64,000 nucleotides of DNA from Marsupella aquatica (lineage: Eukaryota > Marchantiophyta), in assembly GCA_973895155.1 (NCBI GenBank), contig OZ316894.1:26846001-26910000 (forward strand), written 5' to 3'. Both the position numbers and the translations under genes were made by a program. This document shows positions 21,801 through 33,242 of the stretch, in pieces. The notes below the pieces were generated by a model. The model did not search any database, was not told the DNA's origin, and worked only from the letters and a program-made list of their open reading frames with translations. Numbering within the stretch: position 1 is the first letter of the stretch; each line of letters opens with the position of its first letter.

Positions 21801-23797
21801 TGCATCCACACAATTCACTCCTTTTAGCACTAGTTCATGGCAAGTGGTCAAACTAAAGTGTGCTGCATCACTCAAATACAGGTGCAATTTGTAGTCGCCA
21901 AAAGGCGAGGGCCTGAAAGGACCTTTTTCGGAGTCAATTGGCCGTGTACATATAAATATACTTCATTGCAAGTGTTCACCCCCAACTTCTCAACTCAAAT
22001 AAAGGTGGTATCTTAAGTTGCATTTTCCCTAAACCCTAAAACCACATCATTTGTAATGGTTTTCCCCCCAATCACTCTAGGACTACCACTTCATGAGAAG
22101 TGGTTTAGAGGGATGCGTTATGTACCACCCCAGCTTGAGTGATATTGTTAGTCGCGCTAGAAATGAGGGCTTTGAAGAACATGGTTTTTAGTGATTTGGG
22201 GAGTAACAAACTTACAATGGATAATGAGAAGTGGATCCACCTTGCGGCAATTCTCGGAGGGCCACGATTAAAGGAGGAGGGTTGGGCCCGCCGCCACCAC
22301 AATTCCTCCGTGTTAGCCCCCCCATGGTGAAGCCATGGGACACCCCCATCACGTGTGTCAACTAGTTATAGCAACAACAATGAAGTTGTGACGCATAAAT
22401 TGCCAAGGTGGAGAGATTTGAGGCACCCAAGTGTTGCAACATCATGAACTCCACACAAATCACTCCAAGACTCTACGGAATTACAAATATGGGGCTTATG
22501 TGATGCATCCACACAATTCACTCCTTTTAGCACTAGTTCATGGCAAGTGATCACACCAATGTGTGCCTCATCACTCAAATATGGGTGCAATTTGTAGTGG
22601 CAAGAAGATGAAAGTCCAAAAGGACCTTATGTTAAGTGGTTTGGGCTCGTATTTACCAATGCACTTGATTGGAAGTTCAAACACATAACTTTCCTAAGTC
22701 AAAACATGGTGGTATTTCAAGTGACAGGTGCCCAAAACCCTCAAAGCACCTGTTGTGTAGTGGTTTGGGTACAATTTGTAATAAAAATAATTGTTTGTCG
22801 CTATAATTCCGGAGGCATGCATATTGTGACTGAAAATGTGTGTTGATAATGACATCATGGGGAGAGGTTTTGGACATCACAAAATAATCTGTTTAATTTT
22901 CAGTCATTTATCAAAACTGTTTTGACACTCTAATGTTGGTGGCATTTGCAGTGGCAAAATGTATTTAAAGAATGACATTACTCATAGTGATTTCTAAGAA
23001 TGGAAAATGATCTACTTTATTTCAAGTCATTTGCAAGGTCCTGCATTGACACTCTACTCTTAGTGGTATTTGGAGTCACTAAAATGTGCGAAGAGAATGA
23101 CCTTCTTTAGAGTGATTTTGGACTAAGGAGGATGTGGCACTTGGTTTGAAGTTGCATCAAATAATATTTATTGGACTCTAATATTAGTGGTATTTGTAGT
23201 CAGACAATTTGTGATAATAATGACTTTATATGTAAAGAAGTTTTGTACATTGACAATTAATTCACTCAATCTTAAGTTGTTTGTAAGAATTTCCTTGTCA
23301 CTAAAATATTTTAAGTAATTTTGCCAAAATTCATTTGTGACTCCACTGTTGGTGATATTTACAGTAACAAAAGGTGTGCTCACAAATGACATTATTTCAA
23401 GTAATTAAGATCACTTGGAAAAGCTTCACTTGATTGGAAGTTGATTGAAAAAACACCTTTACCATTCAAATATTGGTGGTATTTGTATTTGTAGTGGTTT
23501 TGGTTAGTAGTAAAATCTTAGTTGAAAATAGAGTTGTAAACATCGACGGTAGAGTGGACGGTGGATTGTAGTGATTTGTAAATTTGTGTAATATACAACT
23601 CTAATTCAAGTGATCTAATTTTTAGTGGCAAAAAAAAGAGTTGTAATCAGTGATTAAGGTAACATAGTTCTAAGTAGAGTAATAAAATGCAGATTATTAC
23701 AACCCATTAAAAAAATAGTGGTTGGCACCACGTATGAGTGATTTAGGCAAAGTAGTTGCAGGGCCTGTAGTAGTAAAACACAGGTTTTCTTCTAGTG
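18900..23797. mobile_element. Right subterminal region and terminus of CACTA element B
   Basis: The right end is GTTTTCTTCTAGTG at 23784-23797, the exact inverted complement of the 14-bp left terminus of element C at 54519. The preceding 4 to 5 kb has no gene and is dense in short words built on AAGTGGT / GTGGTTTGG / ACCACTTCA in both orientations, the usual form of CACTA transposase-binding repeats. A 705-bp tandem array lies within it. Immediately outside, at 23798, sits a retroelement LTR whose 5' part is missing, so B inserted into that LTR. AGG (23798-23800) is the likely right copy of the 3-bp target duplication. Confidence 0.68.
19800..22700. repeat. Tandem array, about 705-bp units
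   Basis: The marker 'gaaat(g)..gggctttgaag' begins at 20048, 20753, 21459 and 22159, so the spacing is 705, 706 and 700 bp. A degenerate partial unit precedes the first marker from about 19800. The last unit decays after about 22660. Each unit includes the stretch with 'aaaggaggagggttgggcccg' and many GTGGT subterminal words. No reading frame is conserved across units. Confidence 0.85.
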
Positions 23798-24555
23798 AGG
23801 GCGACACTTGTGCTCCTGCCTCATTGTACATAGGTAGATTACAGTTAGGTAGATTACAGTAGATAGATTAGGCTTACGCTGCAAGGAATCAGGTGGATCC
23901 ACGACCAGGATAAGTACCTGGGCTGCGGGGAGTTCAGGGCCTCTTCTTTAGCAAGTTTTTAGTTGCACCAATAGGGTTGGGATCAAGTAGTAAGAGAAGC
24001 TCTCGGTTAGTTATACAGTGACCTTGTGTATATCCATGTTTCCTCATACCTAAGAACTGAATAGAGTTGGCCTCACGACTTAGTTTGTAGAGCTTGTGTA
24101 TGAGATGTACTATTTGTATTGCAAGTGCAGGGTATAACTCAGTCAGAAGGAGTCATTTTGCTATTTGTGTGTCGCATTAACTTGTGTGAAGAGTGCCCAC
24201 ATCAACAAGAAGAAGGGAAGTAAGCAAGGGAGTGAGAGTTGGATGTGTCGAGCTGAGAGAGGTCTTAGCGGCTTAACCAAACCAATTGGGGATCATTCCG
24301 ATGGCGGAATCCAAATATACCTAACCAACAGAAGGGAAAGACAAGAGAAGGCATAGATTGGGCCAACTGCGTATCTCATGACCCGATGAAGGATCTGTCC
24401 AGTATATGTGTGTAAAATGTTAATAGTAGTAGTAGGAGGTTAGCAGCGTCCCATGCCGCTAAGCCGCGAAAACGGCCTCGCCAAGCACAAAACCTGCGGG
24501 AATCGGCTTGGGCGGGGGGGTTTCTTGGGTTTGGGGAGCCATGGGATGCACCACA
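23798..24555 (+). mobile_element. LTR fragment of the same family as 4606-5370, split by CACTA element B
   Basis: Similarity to 4606-5370 begins a few bases inside this stretch and continues to the shared end ..GCACCACA at 24555. The first part of the LTR (present before 4606 in the other copy) is missing here because element B inserted. Its remainder should lie beyond the left end of B, outside the window. It could be a solo LTR or the 3' LTR of an element. No polyprotein is adjacent on the right. Confidence 0.72.
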
Positions 24556-26114
24556 TTCGCACCTGCTCGGGTGCCTTGGGGCTTGATGCCCCCTTGGAGG
24601 CTTCTAAATGGTTTAGGTAAAAAAAGGGCCCAAAAAGACAAAGGGCACGAAGAGGTAACAAGAGGGAGAGGGCATACAAATTAAAAAAACACACCTAACA
24701 GACCACAATTCCAAACAAGTAAATGGCATCAAAGGAATATTAGAGGGAATATCACCAGGTCACACTAGGGAGGAAGGTAACAATAGGGGTAACAAAAGGA
24801 GGATCAACCAAGACAAAAAGAAAAGTAAACCAAGATGGAGGTTGGTGTGCACACCTTGAGCCACTAAACACCTAAAACATAAAATGTTTTTAAACCCCAC
24901 TAAAGTAGATTTGGTTCCCTAAGTGAGCCACCCACTTAACTTTGGGATGCATGTGTCTCACAAGCTAGGTTGGCGGCCTCTAAACATTTTTGGTTTGTAG
25001 TCTCATATTTACCTCCAAACTAGACACAAAATGTATGAATAATGTAAGTCCACAAAATAGCCAATTGCACCACAATTTGAGTTGAAATTCCGTCACAAAT
25101 TCCGTCAGAAATTGTCAACACAAACCAGAATTCCAGTGAACATTAGAAGCTCATAACGTCCACCTCTCAAGCCATTTTTCACTCAAACTTCACCAATGCA
25201 ACCGCATCGGCATACTCCATCCAAAATTGCAATAAAGCATCCAGTTGTTATCCATCCAACAGAGGTTCTATCAAAATTTCAGCATAGCTTTTGCACGACC
25301 TTTGTTCATCACAAACAATCTGTAGCAAGCCTTCTCTAACCAGCAACAAATAGAGCTTTTGCACGACCATTACAGTGAGCATAGCCACTGCCATAAGCTC
25401 TCAATGCAATCAGATTTAATCACTCCGCATCCAACCAATTAGTTTCAAAAATCAGAGCTTGATCAGAGTATGCTCACAAGATTTTGACAACACTTCCAAA
25501 CTCAGTCAATTATCACCAACCAACAACTCGCATCAACGATCAGCAAACCATCCACCAACAATCGGCACCAACAAACAATGAACGAACGAACAAATCACCA
25601 AGCTCCACCAAGCACCTCCACTGGTTTGCACAGTTCAGAAACTGAGAGCATTCGCTCTTCTCTTATTCTTCCAAGTAATCTCTTTCAAAACTGAACTCCG
25701 CCGCAAGGTATCACTAAGTCGAGCCAAACTCACGTGCTAGCCATGCGGGACTCCAAGTCTATACACATAGCAAAACCCTGCTAATGTTGCTCTACATGCC
25801 AACCGGTATACACTCTCTCTCTCTCACCATAGCCACACTCACACGAGCTCTACTAGTGCCGGAAGGCTTAACTTGGAAGAATGAGGAGCTAATCCTCATT
25901 CTCCAAGGTATACCCCCATGGCACAAAGGGCATGGTAACCTGGGTGAACAGGTCATCCCTACCAGGTGACCTGCTATACCAGGTCACCTTCCCAAACTCA
26001 CAACACAACATGTGCAACCAACGAAGTTGCAACCCAAATGCAACATGAAGTTACATATACATGGTATTCCAAGACTTTTTGTTTCTTAAGAACAGCTCGA
26101 GTAAAGCTGCAAGG
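24556..26114. other. Region without a recognisable gene
   Basis: There are only short frames. It is AT-rich and low in structure, with a short CT run near 25811 and A/C-rich stretches such as repeats of 'gaacgaac' and 'accaac' near 25540-25600. I see nothing else to annotate. Confidence 0.45.
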
Positions 26115-27186
26115 GCTTATGCAAGAACAGATTGCGGTGTTTTGAAGAAAGGCTGCCCAATATCAGGTAATCAAGGGAGTGTTGCATCGCTTTGGAATGG
26201 ACGGAAGAAGTCAAAGGTGTCTAGAAGAACATGAAGTAAGGAGGGTGTTGCGAGCTATGCACAGGGAGGAAGCAGGAGGTTATTTTGCACTGATCACTAC
26301 AGCCAAAAAGATACTTGATGCTAGCTACTGGTGGCCAACTTTGCATAAGGATGTACATCAATTCATTAAGGAATGTGATCCTTGTCAGAGAGCAGGAGGA
26401 CCAAGAGCATCTACTCGGCATCCACTATATCCAATTTTACCACTTGCACGTTTTGAAAAATGGGGTATTGACTACATTGGGCCGTTGAAACCTGTAACAT
26501 CTCCCAGGAAAAATAAGTATATTATCTTAGCAACGGACTATGCATTGAAATGGGTAGAGGCTAGGCTGACTACTAAAGATGACGCTATCACAACAACCCA
26601 ATTTCTGTATGAGCATATATTTACTAGGTATGGGGCGCCTCTGAAATTAGTAAGCAATAGAGGGACCCATTTTCTTAATAATGTCATTGGCCAACTGAAT
26701 GAGAGGTACTTAGTACGTCATTGACCAACTACTCCATACCATCCGAAGGCTAATGGATTAACAGAACGAGCGAATGGCATTATCGGGACGATTCTTAACA
26801 AGACAGTTGCATTGCACAAGACAGATTGGGATGACAAGTTGTTTGCTGCGGTGTTTGCTAACAATTTAGCACACAAGACGACCATGGGTCACACACCTTC
26901 TTTTTGACATTTGGGCAAGAGGCATTGGTACCAATTGAACTAGAAGTACCTACTTATTGGGTTACCATTGAGAACCTACTATGGGAGGAAGGAAGTACTC
27001 TTCTCAAATGGATCCGCACAGTTAGCCAACATCGCTGGTGAGATCTATCCTGTCCGAGTACATCATGATCGTTTAAAAAGATACTACATGAGTGAAGATG
27101 AAGTAGTTCTCCAGGACTCTTCACAATTAAGTGGGGAGCTACGTGATACCCTTATGGGGATTCTCAAGTTTGAATCTCAAGTTTGA
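26115..27186 (+). pseudogene. Ty3/gypsy integrase fragment (left copy)
   Basis: Readable peptides in order are VIKGVLHRFGMDGRSQRCLEE (after an in-frame TGA), HREEAGGYF, YWWPTLHKDVHQFIKECDPCQ (HHCC zinc finger), GIDYIGP, KWVEARLTTKDDA, LVSNRGTHFLNN, HPKANGLTERANGIIG, and a C-terminal GEIYPVRVHHDRLKRYY segment. This is a gypsy integrase. The second catalytic Asp, normally in SDRGTHF, is Asn here. Stops at 26722 and near 26907, plus a missing stretch near 26940-26967, show that it is dead. No RT, protease or gag precedes it. It is homologous to, but clearly diverged from, the integrase at 47400-50820. Confidence 0.88.
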
Positions 27187-27239
27187 ATTGCAATGTTTGG
27201 ATAATCACAAACACAAAGCTCTTTCACTATGCCGGCTGG

Positions 27240-28490
27240 ATGGTCTTAGGTGACTCAAATACCAACTCCTCAACCATGAAACTCTCAGCCTTTAACCCTC
27301 TACTCTAAACCGTGAAATTATCAATTCTCAACCCTCCACCCTGGGTGACCCAAACCCTCACACCTTCACCCTCCATCACCTGAACCCAAACTGTCCACGC
27401 ACAACCCTCAGTACCCAAACCATCAGGGCATTTCATGTGGACACTAACCCCAACATTTATACTTAGTAGGGCTTTCCTCATTAAATTTTTGAATGGGTTG
27501 CCATGGGGAATATGTCCTATCCGATCAATCTGGTCTTGAGATATAGCATACTCATCCTGGAACATGAAAAGTTATTTTGTCCTCTAGCAAAAAGTTTAAG
27601 TTTTTTAGTGAAATACAGGTGATCTATTTTTTTGTGGCAAATATAAATAGGACATTGATTAGGAAGCGTGACATTGAAAATTTGTGCACATACGGTACAA
27701 GAATAAAAGTACACATGTAAAGAAAAATAATAATGAACAGAAAAAATTTAAGTCTATGGTATTGGGTTCTTCACATACTATACACCAGTAAAGATACTCA
27801 TGTACTTATCTTTAGGTAATGACACTCAAATGAATTAAAACCATAAATTTAGGACACAAAACCATGAGTAGAACTTAAAGACATGAGGAGTGCACTTTAA
27901 TTAGATCATTTCTTCTTCACTAAGGGCTAGAACTTCTGTGAGCTTTGTTAAAGGGTGGATGATCAAAAGTATATCAAAGATTAAAAAATTTAGAGGGGTG
28001 CCAGATTAAATTCAAAATCTAAAGTATACAAGGGATGCACCTTGGCCAAGACACATTGAATTAAAATACACAAAAAAAGAAATTTGAATAAGACAAAATA
28101 CTGGAAGATGGATTCACCATATAGCACTTGAGACAATTGAAGAGCGAAATATAGTTTGATTGTGGCCATTGAGAATCCTGAGGACATCACAATCTGGTCG
28201 TCAGACAATTGAAGAGTCGTGAAGCGTAGATGTATTCTCTCAAACCACCACAGAATCTTGGTCTAAGTTTTCTCTGAGTGATACAGATATTGTGGCTATT
28301 GAGAATCCTCAGGACATCATAGTGCAGTCAGATCTCTTCTTTTACCTCACCTCAATTGGATCAGCGGCACAACTGCTTTGAGGAAACTGTTGGCAATCAA
28401 TCCCCAGTCGAATTGCAGTTCGAATTTGGAATGCGCAGTTCGGCCCACTTAGCTGGGCTCAGTTCGGCTCAGTTAGCTGGGCTCAATTCA
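27240..28490 (+). repeat. Direct repeat A (left copy) flanking the PPR inverted duplication
   Basis: Parts of this stretch recur in the same orientation at about 44350-44845. The first block (about 27340-27535: 'caccctccatcacctgaaccc', 'gtccacgcacaaccctca', 'ttgaatgggttgccatgg') and the second block (about 28190-28485: 'acaattgaagagtcgtgaag', 'agtgcagtcagatctcttc', 'ctgctttgaggaaactg', 'agttagctgggctca') are adjacent in the right copy. Here they are separated by about 650 bp with short 'caatctggtc' words at both ends. It follows a gypsy integrase here and precedes gypsy pol on the right, so a gypsy LTR is one possible identity. I cannot see clear TG..CA ends. Confidence 0.55.
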
Positions 28491-28655
28491 GCTGAATTCC
28501 AAATGAAGACAAAGGTTTGTGCGAGAAAATTCGAGTGACAGCTCAGGTTTAACACTGCCGCTTCTCAGTGCTCCTCCTCCTCCTCGTCACCAAGATCTCT
28601 ACATGAATCGAAGGAGAACCGCGCTGGCTATCCCGAATCCCGGACTGTCGCAAGG

Positions 28656-30998
28656 TAACAATGCTTGTAGAATTCACAATCTTCTAAGAAATTACTCGTC
28701 GTAGCTCATTACGTAAGGTCGCTTTAGTTGCTTGTCGGGGACCTGGTACCGAGCTGTGTGTAGCTGCATGCTGACGAATCCAGTGATTCCTGTTTGATTC
28801 GCGTTACCACTTTTACACCGCCTCTCGCGATGTCCTTTGGGCAGAGAATTCCTAGGAAGGCCCTAGCTATACTCGATGTTCTTTTGCGTTTTAACCCTAA
28901 ACTGGGGGTTAACAATACTTCTCAACTCTTAGTGGAGCGGGACAGAATCGCTTTTTCAGCCTCGTAAACTTTTCCGTCTCCCCATCCTGATTCAAGTCCT
29001 GCTCAATTCTGGGATGACGTTTCCTGCTGCCTCCAATTATGTGCATGTGTCTTTTTTTCAGACATGTCACACTTCAAAGGATGTCTCCGTTTATGAGCTT
29101 CTTCAATTGCCCACCATAACCTAGATCAATTTTGTGCCCACTTGCTTCAACTTCTTGTTCTGAAAGAATTGTAGAGACTGCCCAATTTGCTACTTACACG
29201 CTCTGCATATCAATATCACTTGTTCACAAGTTCTTCTTTGAAGAAATGTCGCCAATTTTTCGTTTGTATGCAGGACAATTTGGTTGGAAAGAATTCTTTC
29301 TTGGAGGGTGATAAACAAGAGTACTTGCGCCAAACGTTCTCAGAGGGCAATGTGCAGGTGTGGTGGTGGTTGCTTTGGGATTTGAAATTCTCATACTTTT
29401 TCCTCTCAATATCAATAGTTTTGATTCTCAAGTTTGAATTGCAATGCTGGGATAATTCTTAGAAGAGTACAGCAATTCTTAATTTATTATTGTTAATGAT
29501 GGACGTCATCCTGGAGAAGATACTGCTACTTTGATGCTTCTAGGGGTTCCTCCAACTGTTACGTTGAGCTGAGATTCCTCTGCCTGGGCAAGGTTTCCCC
29601 AACAGAGCCTTCACGTAGTGAATTTGTTTTCCTCAGTCCAAGGGGAAGGAAAGGTGAGAGTTGAGATTTGAGGGCTCTGCAAGATTGCACTACTTAGACT
29701 GTTTGAACGTTTGTCAAACAGATAAGATCATATTCCTCACAACTGTACCATTAAGCTCTCTAGTCCCGGCACGGGAACGAATCTGACTCGATGGAAATTT
29801 TGGATATGGACCGCTTTAGACAACACGCCACAGCCAGGTATGATTAATTTTGTATGCATGTCATTTGTTGGATTATGATGTGATCAAACGACCTCGAATG
29901 CATTCTCAGCAAAGACGTTTGGTTTGCAGAGTTCGTCCTTCATCTTCCGGTTCGATTGGTATGGGCATCAGCCATTGTTCTTGTACAAGGGCTTCAGGTA
30001 ATGAGACTGAAGAGCGATTTCAACGTTACGTGTAGCTACTTTTAAATAGAAACTTTTGTTTAGCACCACGGTGTGAGATTTCTGGTTGCGTGAATTTCCT
30101 GCCATGAGGCTTATGCGATGAAGACTTGACTTGAACTTCAAGTATGATTATTTTGTCATCTCCAAGGAAGCACAGGGAGAGAGTGTGAGGGGTGCTGTCA
30201 CATTCATGTGACATGTGTCTCTCGACGGATTCTATAACAACCAATTTAAAGAATGCTGGATAGGCTTTAACTCTGAATTGTAAAGAGAGGAAGGGGTAGC
30301 GCTTTCACATTCATGTCATCTGTGTCTAATCACAATGGATTCCCTAGAGCCAGTCGAGAGATGCTGGCCAGGCTTTATTTGTGAATTATAGCCTCTTAAG
30401 AAAAAACTGAGATTCTGGTTTGTGTATAACATAGAAAGGACAGTGTATGAAACGCTTGTAAAGGTGCCCTAAGAATCTATCGTATGCAAAACCCAAGGAT
30501 AACATGTGACTGCTGGCTGAAGTTCTTTAGCGCCAATTCGATAGCCACTTGACTGTGTCCTTTCTATGGTTACAGTGAAATACGGGAGTATGAACGAGCT
30601 TGTGGATATTGAACTATCTGGATATGCCTTTCACAATTAATTCAGAATTCTATTCTAAGATCATTGCATTCTTGACAGATAGCCGTTACTCTCAGTTGAA
30701 AAGGAGTGATACAACGTTTGCAAGTTATCTGTACCAAAGCTCACAGCATAGCAAGGGAGACGAGAAAAGACATGTTTGGACGGAGGTAGGAATGAACCCT
30801 AGAACTCCAGCAACTTACCGGTCTGCTATCTATTTCTGAACATTCATTGTAGAAAGATCGTTGGGAAACATAGTCCTCAAGGATTCACTTCAAATTCATT
30901 GCACCTCGTGGAATCTCCTGGATTATCCTGGTACCAGATCTGATCGTGGGTTGTGGTGCTGACAGAGGAAGCCCAAAGCACTTCATTTCAATCATAAG
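28656..30998 (+). promoter_or_regulatory. Long 5' leader of PPR gene 1, probably with introns
   Basis: There is no long frame, but the sequence is conserved in the other arm, including candidate splice sites. A donor after CCAG at 29838 (GTATGATT) and an acceptor ending TTTGCAG at 29929 define a 92-bp intron. A 68-bp exon follows, with a further donor at 29998 (CTTCAG then GTAATGAG). The equivalents in the right arm keep the GT and AG. This would give a spliced 5' UTR, which is inference from conservation only. Promoter elements could not be placed. Confidence 0.4.
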
Positions 30999-33242
30999 AT
31001 GACAAGGAAAGCACTTGGGGTGGATGAATGGTCAACTCCAGCATGGGTTAAGCCAAGGGCGAATTTGATTACTCACTGCGGATTTGAGTCTCATGTTAGA
31101 TATGGCGCGAGAGATCGGTCTCAAGTCCCTGCAAAAGGGAATGGCAGTAGGCATATGCACGAAACAATTGCTGTTTTGAAAGATCGTCTACAGCGAAGCA
31201 TTACTATAGACTCGTACACATATGTTAAAGTCCTGCAAATGTGCTCGCAACGGAAAGACCTTGCAGCAGTCGAGCAAATTCATGATTGCATCATCGAGAG
31301 TGGAATTCATAAACATCCATATGTGGCAGTCACGCTCTTGAATGTGTATATCAAATGCGGAGGATTGTTAGATGCTCGTCGAGTTTTTGATCAACTTGAG
31401 ACGAAGAGTGTTATTACTTGGAACGCGATGATAGCAGGATTTGCTAATAGTAATCATGCTGAATCTGTATCGGACCTTTTTAATCAAATGCGCCAAGAAG
31501 GCGTCCAGCCTAATGAGATGACGTATCTGAGCATCCTGAAAGGATGTGCCAGCCCGTTAGCTCTAACACGCGGAAAAGAAATTCATGCGCGTATTCGACA
31601 TGCTGGCTTTGAATCAGACGTGCGTGTAGGGACTGCTCTCCTACGGATGTACGCAAATTGTGGGTGCATCACCGAGGCAAGGATTGTTTTCGAAAAGTTG
31701 ACAAATCGAGATGTCATGACATGGAATGTTATGATTGGAGCATATGCAGTAGGTGGTGATGGTGTGGAAGCATATCGACTGTTTCTCCAAATGAGACGTG
31801 AAGGCTTCGAACCAAATACATTCACTTATGTGAGCATCCTGAATGCATCTGCAAGTGAGGGGGCTTTGGAATGGGTGAAGGAAGTCCATGGCCATGCTAG
31901 CAAAGCGGGACTGGAGTCAGATTTGCGTGTGGGCAGTGCACTGGTTCACATGTATGCAGAGAGTGGCGGTATAGATGATGCCCGGCTTGTCTTTGACAGA
32001 ATGGGGAAACGCGATGTAGTCACATGGACTGTAATGATCGGTGGACTTGCACAGCATGGATGTGGGCATGAAGCCTATCGACTGTTTCTCGAAATGAGAC
32101 GTGAAGGCTTCGAACCAAATGCATTCACTTATGTGAGCATCCTGAATGCATCTGCAAGTGAGGGGGCTTTGGAATGGGTGAAGGAAGTTCATGGCCATGC
32201 TAGCAAAGCGGGACTGGAGTCAGATTTGCGTGTAGGCAGTGCACTGGTTCACATGTATGCAGAGAGTGGCAGTATAGCTGACGCCCGACTTGTTTTCAAC
32301 AGAATGGAGAAACGTGATGTAGTCACTTGGAACATAATGATCGGTGGACTTGCACAACACGGCTATGGGCATGAAGCCCTTGAACTTTTCAGAAAAATGA
32401 ATGCAGACCATGTGAAGCCCATCGAGACGTCATTTATAGCTGTGTTGTCAGCCTGTTCTCATGGAGGCCTTGTCGATGATGGCCGTAGAATCTTTTCTGC
32501 CATGACGCAAGATTATGGTATCGAGCGTACTGCTGTTCACTATGCCCTTATGGTGGATATTCTTGGGAGGGCGGGACACGTGGAGGAAGCAAAGCAGTTG
32601 ATCAGTGAGATGCCGATCGAACCAAATGTTGTGACTTGGACAGCCTTGCTTGGAGCTTGTAGAACTTACGGTAACGTGGAGCTGGGCGAAGTGGCCGCTA
32701 ACGAGCTTTTCAAGTTGGAACCCGGTAGGGCCTCTACATATGTGCTGCTCTCCAATATCTATGCTGCAGCTGGGAAGTGGGAGAAGGTGTCATCTGTGCG
32801 CACTATGATGCAAGCGAGAGGGGTTCGCAAGGAGCCAGGGCGTAGCTGGATTGAAGTTGATAACAAGATCCATGAATTTGTTGTGGGGGATACATCTCAC
32901 CCAGAAGCGAAAGCTATATATACTGAGCTGAATAAGTTGAGTGTAGAACTGAAGGCTGAAGGGTACATTCCGGATACCCGGCTTGTGTTGCATGATATGA
33001 ATGAGGAGGATAAAGAGCTAGCTCTTTGCTCTCATAGTGAGAAGTTAGCGATTGTTTACGGACTTATGCACCTACCTCGGGGAGAAGCAATTCGTGTAAG
33101 TAAGAACCTTCGGGTGTGTTTAGATTGCCACTCAGCATCCAAGTATATCTCTAAGGTGACCGGACGCGAGATTATTGCGAGGGATGCAAATCGGTTCCAC
33201 CATTTTAAAGATGGATTGTGTTCTTGCGGTGATTACTGGTGA
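30999..33242 (+). CDS. PLS-class pentatricopeptide repeat protein with E1, E2 and DYW domains (PPR gene 1)
   Basis: An intronless 747-residue frame. An in-frame TGA lies at 30960-30962, so the ATG at 30999 is the first possible start. After about 65 N-terminal residues, which could hold an organelle-targeting signal but are not classical, the motif order is L-S-P-L-S-P-L-S-P-L-S-P-L2-S2 (14 motifs), then E1, E2 and a DYW domain. The DYW domain has a PG-type start (EPGRSWIEV), the deaminase HSE of HSEKLAIVYGL, CLDCHSASKYI, HHFKDGLCSCG and the terminal DYW. By family knowledge it would bind a specific organellar transcript and deaminate C to U. Fifth/last residues of S motifs (T-D, S-D) and P motifs (N-N, T-N) are readable PPR-code positions. 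Two adjacent PLS units are near-identical. It is convergent with PPR gene 2. Confidence 0.95.
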   Translation: MTRKALGVDEWSTPAWVKPRANLITHCGFESHVRYGARDRSQVPAKGNGSRHMHETIAVLKDRLQRSITIDSYTYVKVLQMCSQRKDLAAVEQIHDCIIESGIHKHPYVAVTLLNVYIKCGGLLDARRVFDQLETKSVITWNAMIAGFANSNHAESVSDLFNQMRQEGVQPNEMTYLSILKGCASPLALTRGKEIHARIRHAGFESDVRVGTALLRMYANCGCITEARIVFEKLTNRDVMTWNVMIGAYAVGGDGVEAYRLFLQMRREGFEPNTFTYVSILNASASEGALEWVKEVHGHASKAGLESDLRVGSALVHMYAESGGIDDARLVFDRMGKRDVVTWTVMIGGLAQHGCGHEAYRLFLEMRREGFEPNAFTYVSILNASASEGALEWVKEVHGHASKAGLESDLRVGSALVHMYAESGSIADARLVFNRMEKRDVVTWNIMIGGLAQHGYGHEALELFRKMNADHVKPIETSFIAVLSACSHGGLVDDGRRIFSAMTQDYGIERTAVHYALMVDILGRAGHVEEAKQLISEMPIEPNVVTWTALLGACRTYGNVELGEVAANELFKLEPGRASTYVLLSNIYAAAGKWEKVSSVRTMMQARGVRKEPGRSWIEVDNKIHEFVVGDTSHPEAKAIYTELNKLSVELKAEGYIPDTRLVLHDMNEEDKELALCSHSEKLAIVYGLMHLPRGEAIRVSKNLRVCLDCHSASKYISKVTGREIIARDANRFHHFKDGLCSCGDYW

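Noticed and set aside
28519-28704. 61-codon frame with a Pro-rich start upstream of PPR gene 1
   Set aside because: Part of it lies outside the inverted arm and it is not conserved in the other arm. It could be a leader exon but there is no positive evidence.
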